Positions 43,441 through 54,004 of a stretch of 64,000 nt of DNA are shown here, one piece after another (the first letter of the stretch is position 1; the number at the start of each line of letters is the position of its first letter). Made by a program: the position numbers and the translations under genes. The stretch is from Romanomermis culicivorax (lineage: Eukaryota; Nematoda; Enoplea; Mermithida; Mermithidae), in contig CAWUHX010000084.1 of assembly GCA_963922205.1 (NCBI GenBank), positions 1,054,001 to 1,118,000 on the forward strand, written 5' to 3'. Under the pieces are notes generated by a model. It searched no databases, was not told the DNA's origin, and saw only the letters and a program-made list of their open reading frames with translations.

Positions 43441-45427
43441 GATACTCGAAATCATGTTATCAAGTGTTTGTTGACACTATTCAACAAAATAAAATCATCC
43501 AAAGTTTTTGGATTTAAACTGTAATTTTTTCCCAAAAATTTTTTTCCAAAAAAAATTTTCCCAAAAGGGTCAAAAAATGCAATTTTTGCCCAATTTTTTA
43601 AGCTGGGGGGCTCACAACATTTGGGTACTAGGTTCAGCTGGGTTGGGAGGAGGGTTCCCCTCAACCCCTCAATTACAGGTAAGGTTCAGTGTATAACTAT
43701 GGAGTTTGATTCAGTTAGTATTTATCTTGGCTCTTTTATAATGATTTTTTTCTAATGTAAATTATGCACTTATAATCATAAAATTCGTTAATATAGAACA
43801 CCCTTGCAAACAAGCAGGGTGTCAACATTATATTTAGTGCCAAAGGGCATTTATTTTCACTAGTTGTTAACATAATATGAAAAGTCGCTCTATACAGAAA
43901 GTGTTTTGGGTATTCAAAATTTTCACTTCATTCAATTAGAAAAAGAATAGAAGAAATCAATAAAAATATTTGCTATTTTTAACCTTTTTTCATTGTATGT
44001 GTTCATTAATTATCTTATCGAAGTTCACCATCAGAAGTGTAAAGGGATAATTTATTTGAAATTGCACTATCTGAACTGGAATTCAGAATTCGTGATAATA
44101 ATGACAGAACGCGGCCCTTGTGAACATTGGCTTTGCTTAAAAAAAATGCACATCACAATCAAAGCGGACCACAAAAAATTATATCCCACCCGATGTACTG
44201 GCTGAGTCCCCCCAGAATTTCTATGTTGTGCTAGTATTATTAGGAAGCATGATAAAATAATACTTGAAAAATGTCATGATTCACAATTTATGTAAAAAAC
44301 ATGATTGAACTGCATATACAGATGTTATAGTATGCATCAATATGTTATAGCAACAATATATTACAGCTTTGTAACGATGATTTGTCCGAAAATTTCGTTG
44401 AGTTGAACTTCGAAAGCGGTGCCGCGAAAATTACAAAAATCTCTTCATACTTCCTAGGCGCTACCGCGCGGCGCCGCGAGTATGAATAGGACAAGCGGTA
44501 CCGCGCGGAACCTCGCGGTGAAGTATGACAGGGTCTATAATTTTGTAAGAATTTTGTAGTAAATTTCTAATTGTCAATTTTTTTAAATTAGCTATAGATC
44601 TAGTCTTTTTTAAATGCTTGTAACGCAAACATGCTGAAAGTAACTACGCACGCAGAATTTCGTGCTGAGGTAATATCGTTGTTGACTGTATGTCAGGAAT
44701 CGATTAACCGACGGCGGTAAACTATGACTAAACTCTAAACTAAGCTTGATAAATCTTTTAACAATAATTTCCGTCCGGTGAGAGAAATGTCAAAAAAAAT
44801 TTCCCACGGCTAAAAAAATATTCGCTCCGCGCAGAAAAAGCTAAGGAAAATACCAGAGCTGCAGCGCGATCCGCCGGATTTTTAATTTCTCCTCAGAATT
44901 TTTTTCTCTTTTTGTCTCCTTAGAACTAAATCAATTGTGTGAATCAACTCCAAGCATTAAAATTGTGCAGATGAGGAAAAATCTGCAATTGTGTCAATGT
45001 AATATAGGGCCTATATATTATATTATAGCCTTGACTGAATCAGGAGGGTTTTAAAGGCATTTTTGTATGTTTCATCCTGTTGGTCCATTTGTTGATGGTG
45101 CCCAAAGATTGTAACCAGAACCCAGTTGCGCTAAACAAATCTAAGCTCGAGCTCAAGATAATCTCGAATTAAAGGTCGACCATCTCAGTTTCAGCGATTG
45201 CACTAACATGTCGATGATCTGAAGTTTTGTGTAAAATCAACGTTGTCAGGATTATCACAAGCTCGATGTCAAGATTATCTGCAGCTCAAGCTGTTGAATT
45301 GCACTAACATTTTCTCATAATTGTTTATGTGTGAAGCAAATTAGTAAAAATGTCCACGACTCCCGAATTCAAGCTTAAACCTCAGTATCAGTTAATCGTG
45401 AAGTGAGGGTCGTTAGTGAAACTACTG
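43441..45427. other. Gene-free stretch with a GC-rich palindromic patch
   Basis: AT-rich overall, except 44455-44522, where GCGCTACCGCGCGGCGCCGCG and GCGGTACCGCGCGG form local dyads. The second copy of the dispersed ~100-bp repeat lies at 44915-45015. No gene seen. Confidence 0.4.
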
Positions 45428-46214
45428 TGTCAAATAAGCGGTCCTATGCCATCGGCTACCTAGCTGTGGTTCTCGGGAGATCCAATCTGGTACGGCCCCT
45501 GACGCTAACCCGGTACTAGATGCAATCCTACTGCAGGTCCCAGAGACTTGAAGAACAAAGATATTTATTTTGGAACTGACAAAAGTGTAAATACAACTGT
45601 GAGCAACTAATAAACGGAATACAAAGTGCCAAAGTAAGAACACGACGCTGAATTCCTCCCTAAGTCGCTGACCCTTCTTTCTGTCCCTGTGCACAGAGCC
45701 CCAGGGACTTCCGGGTATCTTAATCCAGGACCCAAGCTGAAAGTCTGTCCAAAGACAAAACAGTCTACCTAACTCCTGAACAACCACTCACTACTCTCCT
45801 TGATCGAGATTGAACGTCGAAAATCTCCTCAGGCCGCGGGAGTCTTCAAGATGAGTCCGCGACGCGAAAATCAAAACACACAATAATGCGAACGGTGAAT
45901 GCGTCCTCAATCCTTCCTCAGTCGCAGCGAGTCTTCTCCGAAGACGCAATAAGGGACGCGACCAGACAATAGTAATACGTAAAATTAATAATGAAAAAAC
46001 ATATTGCAACGCGTCTAACATGGACTTGCCAGTTGCATGCAAAACATTCGCATCACCATTTATGTATTTTGAACCAAAAATGTATGTGACACAAACCGTT
46101 TTACCGGTTTGTTTACCTAAGAATAAATGAAATCACTTTAACAACAAAGGAACTTTAGAAAATGAAAGTGAGGTAATTAGAGGACCAAAGGTCGGAGGAA
46201 TTGACCCTCTGACA
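45428..46214 (-). repeat. 3' LTR of element 2 (about 787 bp)
   Basis: On the element strand it starts TGTCAGAGGG right after a purine tract and ends TTTGACA, so the termini are the inverted TGTCA/TGACA. No second copy exists in the window because the 5' end of the element is lost, so the borders come from the tract and termini rather than from alignment. Confidence 0.7.
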
Positions 46215-46226
46215 TCCCTCCCCCCC
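46215..46226 (-). promoter_or_regulatory. Polypurine tract of element 2
   Basis: On the element strand GGGGGGGAGGGA lies immediately before the LTR start TGTCAGAGG. Such tracts resist RNase H and prime plus-strand DNA synthesis. Position and composition are textbook for the 3'LTR border. Confidence 0.8.
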
Positions 46227-46261
46227 AAAGGCAAGACTTTTCCCCCCAGCGAAGGGAAAAG

Positions 46262-46774
46262 TCAGGAGGTCCCCAAAGGGCCCCAGACTCCCGATGCCGA
46301 TGACTCCAAAATGTTCACAAATGACGCTACGCGCCGTTGATGCAATATAATCAATAAAATTAAAACGCCCGTATCGAACGGTATCGTTACAACTATGGGG
46401 CCGATGGCGCCGGATGCTACCCCCGACACTAAAAGTTCACCAATAAAAAATGCCCTGTGGGCCGGTTGTACCCGAATAAAAAAGAATAAAATGTTCAAAT
46501 GAATAGCGTTCGCGGCGCTCTGGCCGAATTTGACCAAAATTAAAAATAAAATCGTTTGACCGGCGGCGACCCCCGCGGTGCCCGAGTTAGGTTGTGGGCT
46601 GCTCCCCACTGCCGTCGATGTGTTTGTTATCAGCGGCTCCTCCATCACCGATTGTGGCCTTCGTCTCCGTCCTCTCCGGAGGGGGGGTTGTTGAATGTGG
46701 AGAGCCCGCAAGACTTTTGCAATTTCCGCCGCCGTTGCTCCTCTGGCCCCTTGGCCGGACACTGGCCCCCCCAA
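46262..46774 (-). CDS. Small hydrophobic protein, last ORF of element 2
   Basis: The frame is open for 170 codons. It begins at a TTG, and the first ATG is codon 44 (about 46645), giving 127 residues. Upstream is a basic stretch (RRGRRRRP). After the ATG come a Ser/Thr/Asn-rich part, then up to three hydrophobic spans at about 74-100, 108-131 and 135-144 of the long frame, separated by FFIRVQPAHR and other charged turns. This looks like a small multi-pass membrane protein. It is the last ORF before the polypurine tract, a place where elements carry env or small accessory genes. No family is recognised. An overlapping frame on the same strand (46823-46587) is Gly/Pro-rich and has no features. 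Confidence 0.45.
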   Translation of the reverse strand: MGGPVSGQGARGATAAEIAKVLRALHIQQPPLRRGRRRRPQSVMEEPLITNTSTAVGSSPQPNSGTAGVAAGQTILFLILVKFGQSAANAIHLNILFFFIRVQPAHRAFFIGELLVSGVASGAIGPIVVTIPFDTGVLILLIILHQRRVASFVNILESSASGVWGPLGTS

Positions 46775-47384
46775 CGCCTTTGGTATTATCTGCCTCCAGG
46801 GAGAAAGGATGCCCGAAAACCAAATCCTCTGGCCCTTTGGCTGTCTAGATTTTGAACCAAAAATATTTATGGTATTTGTTGTTAAAGTGAATCTGCCTTA
46901 TTAAAAGGTAAACTTAAACCAATAACACGGTCTGTGCCACAAAAAAAAGAATTTGTAGTGAAAATATGTTTTGGAAAAAAAGGGTAAAGAGAAATATAAA
47001 AATGGTTGCGCGAAAGCTGCCTACACACTGCACGATGTCAGTTGGTGACTGCTTTGGAAGGAAAAGAATGGTCAAAATTTACGAAAATACAAAAGTTGGC
47101 TTATAATTTACAAATTCACCGAAAAGGAGGTACAAAATATCTTCGTGCAGATTCGAATAAAACAAAACACAGACGAAAAAAAAATAAACGGAACAAATCA
47201 CTGAGATTAGTACGAGAGGCAATTTTAAGGCAAATTTTAAAGTGGCACAACCGGTTTTTGATTTTGTAATACTAACGCTCGGAGAAGAAAAAGTAAGTGA
47301 CCTTTGAAATATCAGAAAAATTTACAAAGTGACATTACATTTATGGTGACCTCACAAAGAGCGGGGTCATTGTTAACAAATAAT
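46775..47384 (-). other. Element 2 gap between accessory ORFs
   Basis: 610 bp without a minus-strand gene. A plus-strand 87-codon frame (47006-47269) is Lys/Arg-rich and opposite in direction to the element; it has no recognisable domain and is not called. Confidence 0.4.
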
Positions 47385-48536
47385 TTACTTTTGTCTATGA
47401 CCACTGTGGTCCCGCCCAGGCTGACCGATACCTTGTTCTCTTTTCAACGGCGATATATAATCAGGGTTCCCTGTCGACGGCGGTCCTTGCAGCAGTTGCA
47501 TTCCCGTTGACGTCCCCGGAATTTCCATCCTTTCTTCACCTTGTACGTTACATATCGGCGGAATTAGTGTCAGTGGTGGCATTTGAATGCCGGGCGGAAC
47601 CAAGAATGGATGATAATATTGTGGTTGCCCCGGCTGGAATTGCAAAACCGGAAATTGCGATACTTGAAATTGCTGTGGCGGAGGTATCATTGTATTGGGC
47701 AACACTTGGCCTGAAAAGAGAGGGCGATTCATACAGTCAACTCCTACCATGGGCAATCCCGGATAATTCGGCGGCATGTACGGTAATTGCTGCTGCTGCG
47801 CTATCATCATTGCATTCGGGTCGGCCATCGATACTCCTTGTTGACTCGCTTCATTGGCTCTAGGCCTATCCAGTGAAGCCGTTCGACTGGAGTGGGACAC
47901 GTCCAATCGATCATCGTGTTGATAATATCCCGGTGTCCTCTTTCGGCTTCGAGATTTTCGGTTCCCTTCCCTTTCTTCCATTTCTCTTTTCTCTTTCTCC
48001 TTTCGCTCGAACTTTTCTTCGTATTCTTCAATTTCTTTGCGCCAGCTCTCTTCTTCATTTTCTCTTCGTCTTTTCTCTTTCGACATCGATTTTTCATGGC
48101 GACTTTCGTCCCGGTGCCGACTTTCGTATCTTCTTTTCCTTTCCTTCTCTGGCGTCGCCGATTTTTCTCTTTTCCGCTCATCACCATCTTTCCTAGTCCA
48201 ATGTTTGGATACCTTACCTGCCGCAGGCCTGCTGTAGGGGTGCTTGACTCGGTACCCGATTTTCTTTTTTAATCTTCTCTCGACTTCCAACAGATCATGA
48301 GCCTTCTTCCTATCGATAACTTCCCAAAAACGTATCCGGGGATCTGTATTATCAGTTTCTTTCTTCCAAACTTGAATATTCGTATATTTTGGTTCCGGGT
48401 CTTTTTTATCCTGCAGGACGGCTTTAGCAATTGTATATGCTAACCCTGACGCCTTAGACTGGCAAGAGGCGTATAACGTATGAAAATTACTACCTGCTCC
48501 TTCTTGTCTGGCATTGAATTCGCGGCGCAGTTTCAT
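47385..48536 (-). CDS. Arg/Glu-rich and Pro/Gln-rich accessory protein of element 2
   Basis: A 383-codon frame beginning at an ATG six bases after the TAA of the exonuclease frame and in the same frame, so it could be a separate product or a readthrough extension. Residues 1-100 are mixed and possibly folded. About 105-215 is extremely rich in Arg, Lys and Glu, with RKRRYESRHRDESRHEKS-type runs resembling the charged RS/RE regions of splicing-associated proteins. About 235-345 is Pro/Gln/Met-rich (QQQQLPYMPPNYPG) and likely disordered. No catalytic motif or membrane span is seen. It may bind RNA or host factors, but that is inference. The frame has no internal stops despite the wrecked pol upstream. 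Confidence 0.6.
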   Translation of the reverse strand: MKLRREFNARQEGAGSNFHTLYASCQSKASGLAYTIAKAVLQDKKDPEPKYTNIQVWKKETDNTDPRIRFWEVIDRKKAHDLLEVERRLKKKIGYRVKHPYSRPAAGKVSKHWTRKDGDERKREKSATPEKERKRRYESRHRDESRHEKSMSKEKRRRENEEESWRKEIEEYEEKFERKEKEKREMEEREGNRKSRSRKRTPGYYQHDDRLDVSHSSRTASLDRPRANEASQQGVSMADPNAMMIAQQQQLPYMPPNYPGLPMVGVDCMNRPLFSGQVLPNTMIPPPQQFQVSQFPVLQFQPGQPQYYHPFLVPPGIQMPPLTLIPPICNVQGEERMEIPGTSTGMQLLQGPPSTGNPDYISPLKREQGIGQPGRDHSGHRQK

Positions 48537-48542
48537 GGTAAC

Positions 48543-51407
48543 TTAAGCATGAGCCTGATAGTGGAATCCAGCGAAATTCTGTGGAATCCTGCCCAACCGC
48601 GACAATTTCATGAATAAACAGGCGCAAGCCCATACCGCGGCTTCATACGCTTTCCCCGGGGGCCGAGTTGTAGCCCATTCTGTCAATTGATGTTCGAAAA
48701 TGTTCCACAATTTTTCAGGTAAATTCGCCTGCAATACGTGAAATTGCAGTTCATAGTAACGTATTGTTTCTATTTCGACTCCCGCTTCATCGTAGATACG
48801 ATTTATCAAGTCTGTGGTCATAAGAGCCACCTCTTCATCCAAAGCAGGATCCATGTGCGCGAGATATTTCTGAACACACGGATTTGACAGAGATACTCTA
48901 CCATATTGGAAATCTACGACGTATTTTCCCTCTTTCGAAGCTTTTTTCAAGACTTGCCCACATTTCCCGAGGCCTCGTCGATACTTGATTTTGTCATTTG
49001 GGTTTCCTGGCGGTTGTTGGAACTTTCCGCTTTTCACTTTGTCCAATTCAGCTTTGTTCTCCTCTTTTGCTATTCGCTTCTCTTTCTCTTGTCTTTTGCT
49101 GTACATTACTCTCGCAAACTTTCCAGGGTTGGTTATATTTTCTACACTCTGCCCACCAGCCTTGGCATATACCAGTGGTGCGGGCAAAACATTAGTTTCG
49201 GGAGCTTTGTCCTCACTCCCGATTTCGGAAACAACTTCCACATATGGTTCTTCGCTTGTCTCTTCTTCTTTGGCGTTGACATTTTCCAATTGCTTTGCTA
49301 GCTCAATCGCAGCCTTTCCATATTTCTCTTTTTCTAACGTTTCTATCTTTTCTTTCATCTCTTTTATCTGCTCGGTCAGCTTTTCCACATCGGGTTGTAT
49401 TTCGCTTTCGGGCTCGACTATTTCCATCAGTTTTTCTTCCTCTACGACATTTTTACTATCGTTAGCGGGTATATTGGCAATAGGGGGATCCGCGATGATC
49501 ACTTCCACAGGCTTTTCCTGTTCCATTTCGGTACCTGAAACATTCAAATTATCGATTTTAGATGGTACATTTTCTGTCTGTTCCTTCGAAGTTCTTTCCG
49601 TAGGACCCTGGCTAGCCGGGACCACAACTTCTACTTGAGGAAACAGATCCGAGTCCTCCCACTTAGTTACAGATTTGAAAGTTGTAGAAGTGCTGGGGAC
49701 CCATAGGTCCTTAGCCTCGAATATAGACGTGGAAACATTCCAATAAATGAGATTTTTGCTAGCCGTGTGAACATGCAAAAAATGAAACACATTATAAAAG
49801 TTATGATTCAAAAAATAAATCGAATTTTCGCGTAAATCTGTTTCTATTTCTTCTTCGGGTTCTCTTAAGGAACGCGGTATCCATTTTATAGGCAGTACGC
49901 AGAAAATATTTTGCACCGACTTCTGCGTGCGTACCTTCGGATATCGTTCCATCATTTGTTCTGCTTGTTCGGTCATTTTGTTATTCACAAGATCTTGGCC
50001 CATCCATTTCATAAATTCGATTCGCTCTTGTTCATTTCTCCATATGGAGGACCACATACCCGACGTAAATCCTGGCACCCAAGATCTCCATTCTTGCGCC
50101 GAATGAGGCCACAAGAAATAAATGAGGGGATTTATGTTCTTCTCATACAACTCCTTGACCACAGGGACAATCGATCGATTGATTTGTGGATGGTAATAGT
50201 CCCTAAGCGACGATACCTGTTCCCGTATATTATTCGTAAAGTGAATCACTTTGCTAGGCCACTTTCCTTGCTTCATTTCCATCTCTCTTGGCTCTATTGG
50301 TCGTCCGAATTGCCGCGCAGCTAGTATATCTTCTAAATCCCAATCGTTGGTGGGCCCTTCTTCCGACTCTTCCGTATCTTTCCTTTTCCGTGATGCTTTT
50401 ACCTTTCTTTCTACCCACGGGTACCAACTGCGGGGTACTGGTTGCGGGTCGATGTCGCTATTCGAGAAATGCGGAGGGCAATAGAAATTTCCAGATGCTT
50501 GCTCTTCCGATAATTTATAAGTTGCGATTGCTTCCCCACGCATCATGAAATATAACGCATTGATATTGCCCGTCATTTCCTCTACTCCGTAGGCGCCTTT
50601 CCACTGCGGGTCCGTATATTTATCTTCGAATGTTTCTCGAAATCTTGGGGCTAAATCGGCAACCAACTCTGGTTCCATCGTATCGTGACGATATAACTTG
50701 AAACAGTTTTGCACATCAATAGCGAACCCGTATCGTAGCAACGTCAAGAAACATAGAAGGGACCCGCGCGCGTCGAGCGTCGCGTATCGCAAAACTTCTA
50801 TGTTTAATTTGCCCGCTTCCATTAGCTGCCGAAATTCTAGAGAGCTCAATTGGCCCCACGAAATTTTAAAAGCATCAGGCCACAAAAATAGAATTTCCGT
50901 CATGAGGGCCTTTAAGTTCAGGGCTTCCGGACTAATTCCTATCATCCTTGTCTTTGCTTTATCCTTCATCTCGGCCAATACGATGTCTAGATCATAAACA
51001 CAGCACGACAAGATGTAATCGATATTGTCACGCTTTTTTCGGGCTAGCTCTTTTTCTTGATCTAAATATCCGAATCTAGTCAAGACTAGCGTGATGTCTT
51101 CTCGAATGTGAAAACCGACGATGATATTCTCTTCGCGAAAAATTGTGTTATATATCTTGTGAAAATGTTCTCTGTCCCAAAACTTTAAATCTATTATAAA
51201 GTTCTTCCCACATATCGTCGAAATCGTCAAGAGCCTCAAGGCGTCGCTGGGTTTCAAACCCCCCGTTTTGGGTTTCCTCCCACTTTCGGTATCTAGTGCG
51301 ATGACTACTCGTCCTCTGAATTTCGATTGGTTTATTGCCTTATTAAAAGCTTTAACATTTTCGGGTGCGAGAAACAAAGGTTCCTTCGATGGCTGTATGA
51401 GGCCCAC
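48543..51407 (-). CDS. Large protein with N-terminal DEDDy 3'-5' exonuclease domain
   Basis: An uninterrupted 954-codon frame. The first ~230 residues show the DEDDy exonuclease pattern of the WRN/EXD2/RNase D/MUT-7 group: ExoI VVIALDTESG (Asp39, Glu41), ExoII VGFHIREDITLV (Asp104), and ExoIII RYATLDARGSLL (Tyr208, Asp212, the Y-x3-D spacing), with the usual LRLLTISTICGKNFIIDL strand between. Such enzymes remove nucleotides from 3' ends of RNA or DNA using two metals. The middle (about 240-600) has aromatic-rich segments of unknown fold. About 674-715 is a coiled coil (EKLTEQIKEMKEKIETLEKE), and the last 100 residues are helical. The first codon is GTG, and the frame is open upstream to a TAG near 51520 without any ATG, so the start is probably on a spliced upstream exon. 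It lies between integrase and the 3'LTR. Confidence 0.72.
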   Translation of the reverse strand: MGLIQPSKEPLFLAPENVKAFNKAINQSKFRGRVVIALDTESGRKPKTGGLKPSDALRLLTISTICGKNFIIDLKFWDREHFHKIYNTIFREENIIVGFHIREDITLVLTRFGYLDQEKELARKKRDNIDYILSCCVYDLDIVLAEMKDKAKTRMIGISPEALNLKALMTEILFLWPDAFKISWGQLSSLEFRQLMEAGKLNIEVLRYATLDARGSLLCFLTLLRYGFAIDVQNCFKLYRHDTMEPELVADLAPRFRETFEDKYTDPQWKGAYGVEEMTGNINALYFMMRGEAIATYKLSEEQASGNFYCPPHFSNSDIDPQPVPRSWYPWVERKVKASRKRKDTEESEEGPTNDWDLEDILAARQFGRPIEPREMEMKQGKWPSKVIHFTNNIREQVSSLRDYYHPQINRSIVPVVKELYEKNINPLIYFLWPHSAQEWRSWVPGFTSGMWSSIWRNEQERIEFMKWMGQDLVNNKMTEQAEQMMERYPKVRTQKSVQNIFCVLPIKWIPRSLREPEEEIETDLRENSIYFLNHNFYNVFHFLHVHTASKNLIYWNVSTSIFEAKDLWVPSTSTTFKSVTKWEDSDLFPQVEVVVPASQGPTERTSKEQTENVPSKIDNLNVSGTEMEQEKPVEVIIADPPIANIPANDSKNVVEEEKLMEIVEPESEIQPDVEKLTEQIKEMKEKIETLEKEKYGKAAIELAKQLENVNAKEEETSEEPYVEVVSEIGSEDKAPETNVLPAPLVYAKAGGQSVENITNPGKFARVMYSKRQEKEKRIAKEENKAELDKVKSGKFQQPPGNPNDKIKYRRGLGKCGQVLKKASKEGKYVVDFQYGRVSLSNPCVQKYLAHMDPALDEEVALMTTDLINRIYDEAGVEIETIRYYELQFHVLQANLPEKLWNIFEHQLTEWATTRPPGKAYEAAVWACACLFMKLSRLGRIPQNFAGFHYQAHA

Positions 51408-52158
51408 CGAACAACGACGTAAAATAATTGAAAATGTCTGTTGACCGCACCAATCTTCGCACGTTATAATCTTAAAATTTTCACATAATTTTTTACCTAT
51501 TCTTTTTTGGTACTAACTTTCGAAATAAAAATGACTCAAATGCTCAAGAATAGATTTGGACATAGGCGAGTTGATCAGTCTCTCAAATACCCAAAATCCT
51601 CGGCATATAAATTGCCGCGCGGTCAATTTAGAGTCCCATTCCGAATAAAAATTTCTACCACATATTTTACCCTTTAAACACTTACTACTGATTTGAAAAT
51701 TTGTATTATCTTGGCGGTCTTGCGGCTGCCCGAAACTATTGTCTACTTTCGACGAAATTGGACGTGGCCATATCGCCTTCGAACTTGGACTTCAAAAATC
51801 CTCCAGTCGACGAAAATAATTAATATAGTAATATTTTGCAAATGAAATCTAAAAAATAGCTCCATAACGCCTTCGATTTTATGGGATCTGTAACTATGAG
51901 AGGGTTTTCTCGGGACTTATAAACATTTTGATTTCTTCACACCGAGCGCGTGAAAAAATATAATTTTGCCCATTAAAAAAATTTTCCGGCGTCGTAGTTT
52001 TTGATAACTGCCTAAAACTGCCATAAAATTGCCAAAAATAAGTTAGAACGATAAAAAATTTAAAGGGAAAAATGGGAAAGGTATAATACAGGGAACATTA
52101 AAAAAGGACACATAAAACAAAATTTGATCACAACGCACAAATAAAACGATAAAATGAA
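51408..52158 (-). other. Element 2 gap between integrase and exonuclease frame
   Basis: About 750 AT-rich bases. No LTR-like termini were seen, arguing that pol and the exonuclease frame belong to one element. AATAG|GTAAAA near 51499 (donor-like) and GTCAACAG near 51440 (acceptor-like) are weak splice candidates for supplying a start codon. Confidence 0.4.
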
Positions 52159-53658
52159 TTATGAACTACAGTAAAAATCGGGTGTCCGCGTAACAAAAGG
52201 CATTACGCGATTTACGGAGACTATTTGTACAGGCGAATCTGGTTTCCCAGTGCGGCGTATTTTTATGACATTTTTATCTAAATTCTTTGTTTCAATTACT
52301 TCATAGGGGCCGTCATTTGTAGTGTCGGCTTTCCCTTTTATAATTCCTTTCTGATAGAGGACAAGTTCACCCATTTGGAACGTCTTTTCGCGAGCCTTCC
52401 TATCATACTGTAATTTTCTTTCGACCGCCGCTTTTTTCATGATTTTCGTTTATAATTTTGTACGTGTTAAGGAGGTGTTCCGTTAACATGTATTTATACG
52501 TCTCGTAATTGTTCTGGACAATTATTGGCCTTGCGATATCATTATCTATCTGAAACCTTGCCTCATGTCCGTACAATAGACTATGGGGGGAACTTTTCGT
52601 AGTTTTGTGTGGCGTAATCCGGATACGCAAATAAAATCTGCTCCAGATAATGGGGCCAGTCATCCGGGTCGGTAATTGCCACTCTCCTAATCTGCTCAAT
52701 TAGCGTCCTATTGAATCTTTCCACCATACCATTACATTGCGGGTGGTATGGTGTCGTGTTTATTTTCTTTATTTTCAGGAGATCGCACACATCGCGCATT
52801 AGTTCGGACATGTACGCTGAGCCCTGGTCGCTCAGCAAGTGTTTTGGCGTCCCGTGGGTATAAATTACTTTTTCCATGAACGCCTTTACTATAGTATCGG
52901 CTTTTTGGTCGGGAATACATTTGGCCTCCACCCATTTCATGAAATAATCCATAAATACAATAACATATGGCCTCTTTTCTCGTAAGGGCGAAATACTAAC
53001 CACATCGGTAGCTACTATTTCCCAAGGGTAGGAAACAGGTATGGGGTTGAGTGGTTGAATTGGGTTTCGCTATGGGGCGACATAATTGGCATACGACGCA
53101 GGATTTTATCCATTTAATAATGTCGTCTTCCATATTTGACCACCAAAATTTATTCCCAATTGCGGCAATAATTCTATCTATCCCTTGATGGCCCATTAAT
53201 GTATCGCCATGGTATTGATGCAAAACAAGGTGCCTAAGCTTGGAGGGAATTACTAACTGATTTCTTCCATGGATATTTTCTCGGTATAATACTTCGTTTT
53301 CCAAGTGAAAACTGTTGAAGTATTTTTTTGAGCTGTTTTCACCGATATTCCGGAAAATATCCACCAACTTCGAGTCTAATCGCTGTTGTTTCTTGATCAA
53401 TTCCAGAGAGAATAAGTCGGACTCCTTTTTTGCTTCCTCTGGTGTTTGATCTATTTCTTTTTGCATTGGTGGTGGAGGGTCAATAAATGTTTCTTGTGTC
53501 TCTGGTTCAAGCATCTGTCTTGTCATGGCTCTTGTTACCGCCATGCATTCCGGGTTCCGTATCCACATTTTTGTCCTCGATTTCTTCGTTACTTTCTCGT
53601 TTCTTGTTTCGGATCTTTTCTTTCTCCTCGGATCTTGATAAAAAATCTGCAAAGGCAT
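52159..53658 (-). pseudogene. Element 2 integrase, frameshifted
   Basis: The three integrase modules are present but spread over several frames. The zinc-binding HHCC module is in the 53658 frame (HQYHGDTLMGHQG, then CVVCQLC). The catalytic core is in the 53003 frame: an Asp in VATD just upstream of it, Asp59 in LLSDQGSAY and Glu95 in GMVERFNR, so all three acidic residues remain. The C-terminal GPY/F module (NDGPYEVIE) is in the 52440 frame. At least three frame changes separate these pieces, so no intact enzyme is encoded. The module order is Ty3/gypsy-like. Confidence 0.88.
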
Positions 53659-53974
53659 TTTCGCGTCTGGCTACATATTCGAATGTATAGTTAAACTGTC
53701 CAAGATATAAAGCCCATTTCAATAACCTTTGATTTTGTTGTTTTTCTGCGGAGAGCCACGTAAGTGGTTTGTGGTCTGTTCTGATTGTGACCCTAAACCC
53801 CATAACGTAATGTCGGTATTGCTTGAATCCATAGACTACAGCTAAACACTCTCTTTCCGTTGTGGAATATCTTGTTTCGGCGTCGTTTAAAACTCTACTC
53901 GAATAGGCTATTGTCCAGCGATCGTTTTCCATTTCCTGGTATAAAATTGCACCTATCGCTGTCCCCTGACGCAT
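53507..53974 (-). pseudogene. Element 2 RNase H domain
   Basis: Carries AIGAILYQ, TTERECLAVVYGFKQYRHY (catalytic Glu), VTIRTDHKPLTWL (Asp) and NAFADFLSR near the end, the usual Ty3/gypsy RNase H series. The first strand with its Asp is in another frame just upstream (about 53955-53990), so a frameshift lies inside the domain. The C-terminal tail overlaps the start of the integrase frame in a different phase. Confidence 0.88.
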
Positions 53975-54004
53975 CAGTTTGAATTACAAATTTTCGCCGA
54001 TCCA

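Noticed and set aside
48906-50548. Long plus-strand frames opposite the exonuclease gene
   Set aside because: Ser/Phe/Leu-rich antisense shadows of a strongly biased coding strand.
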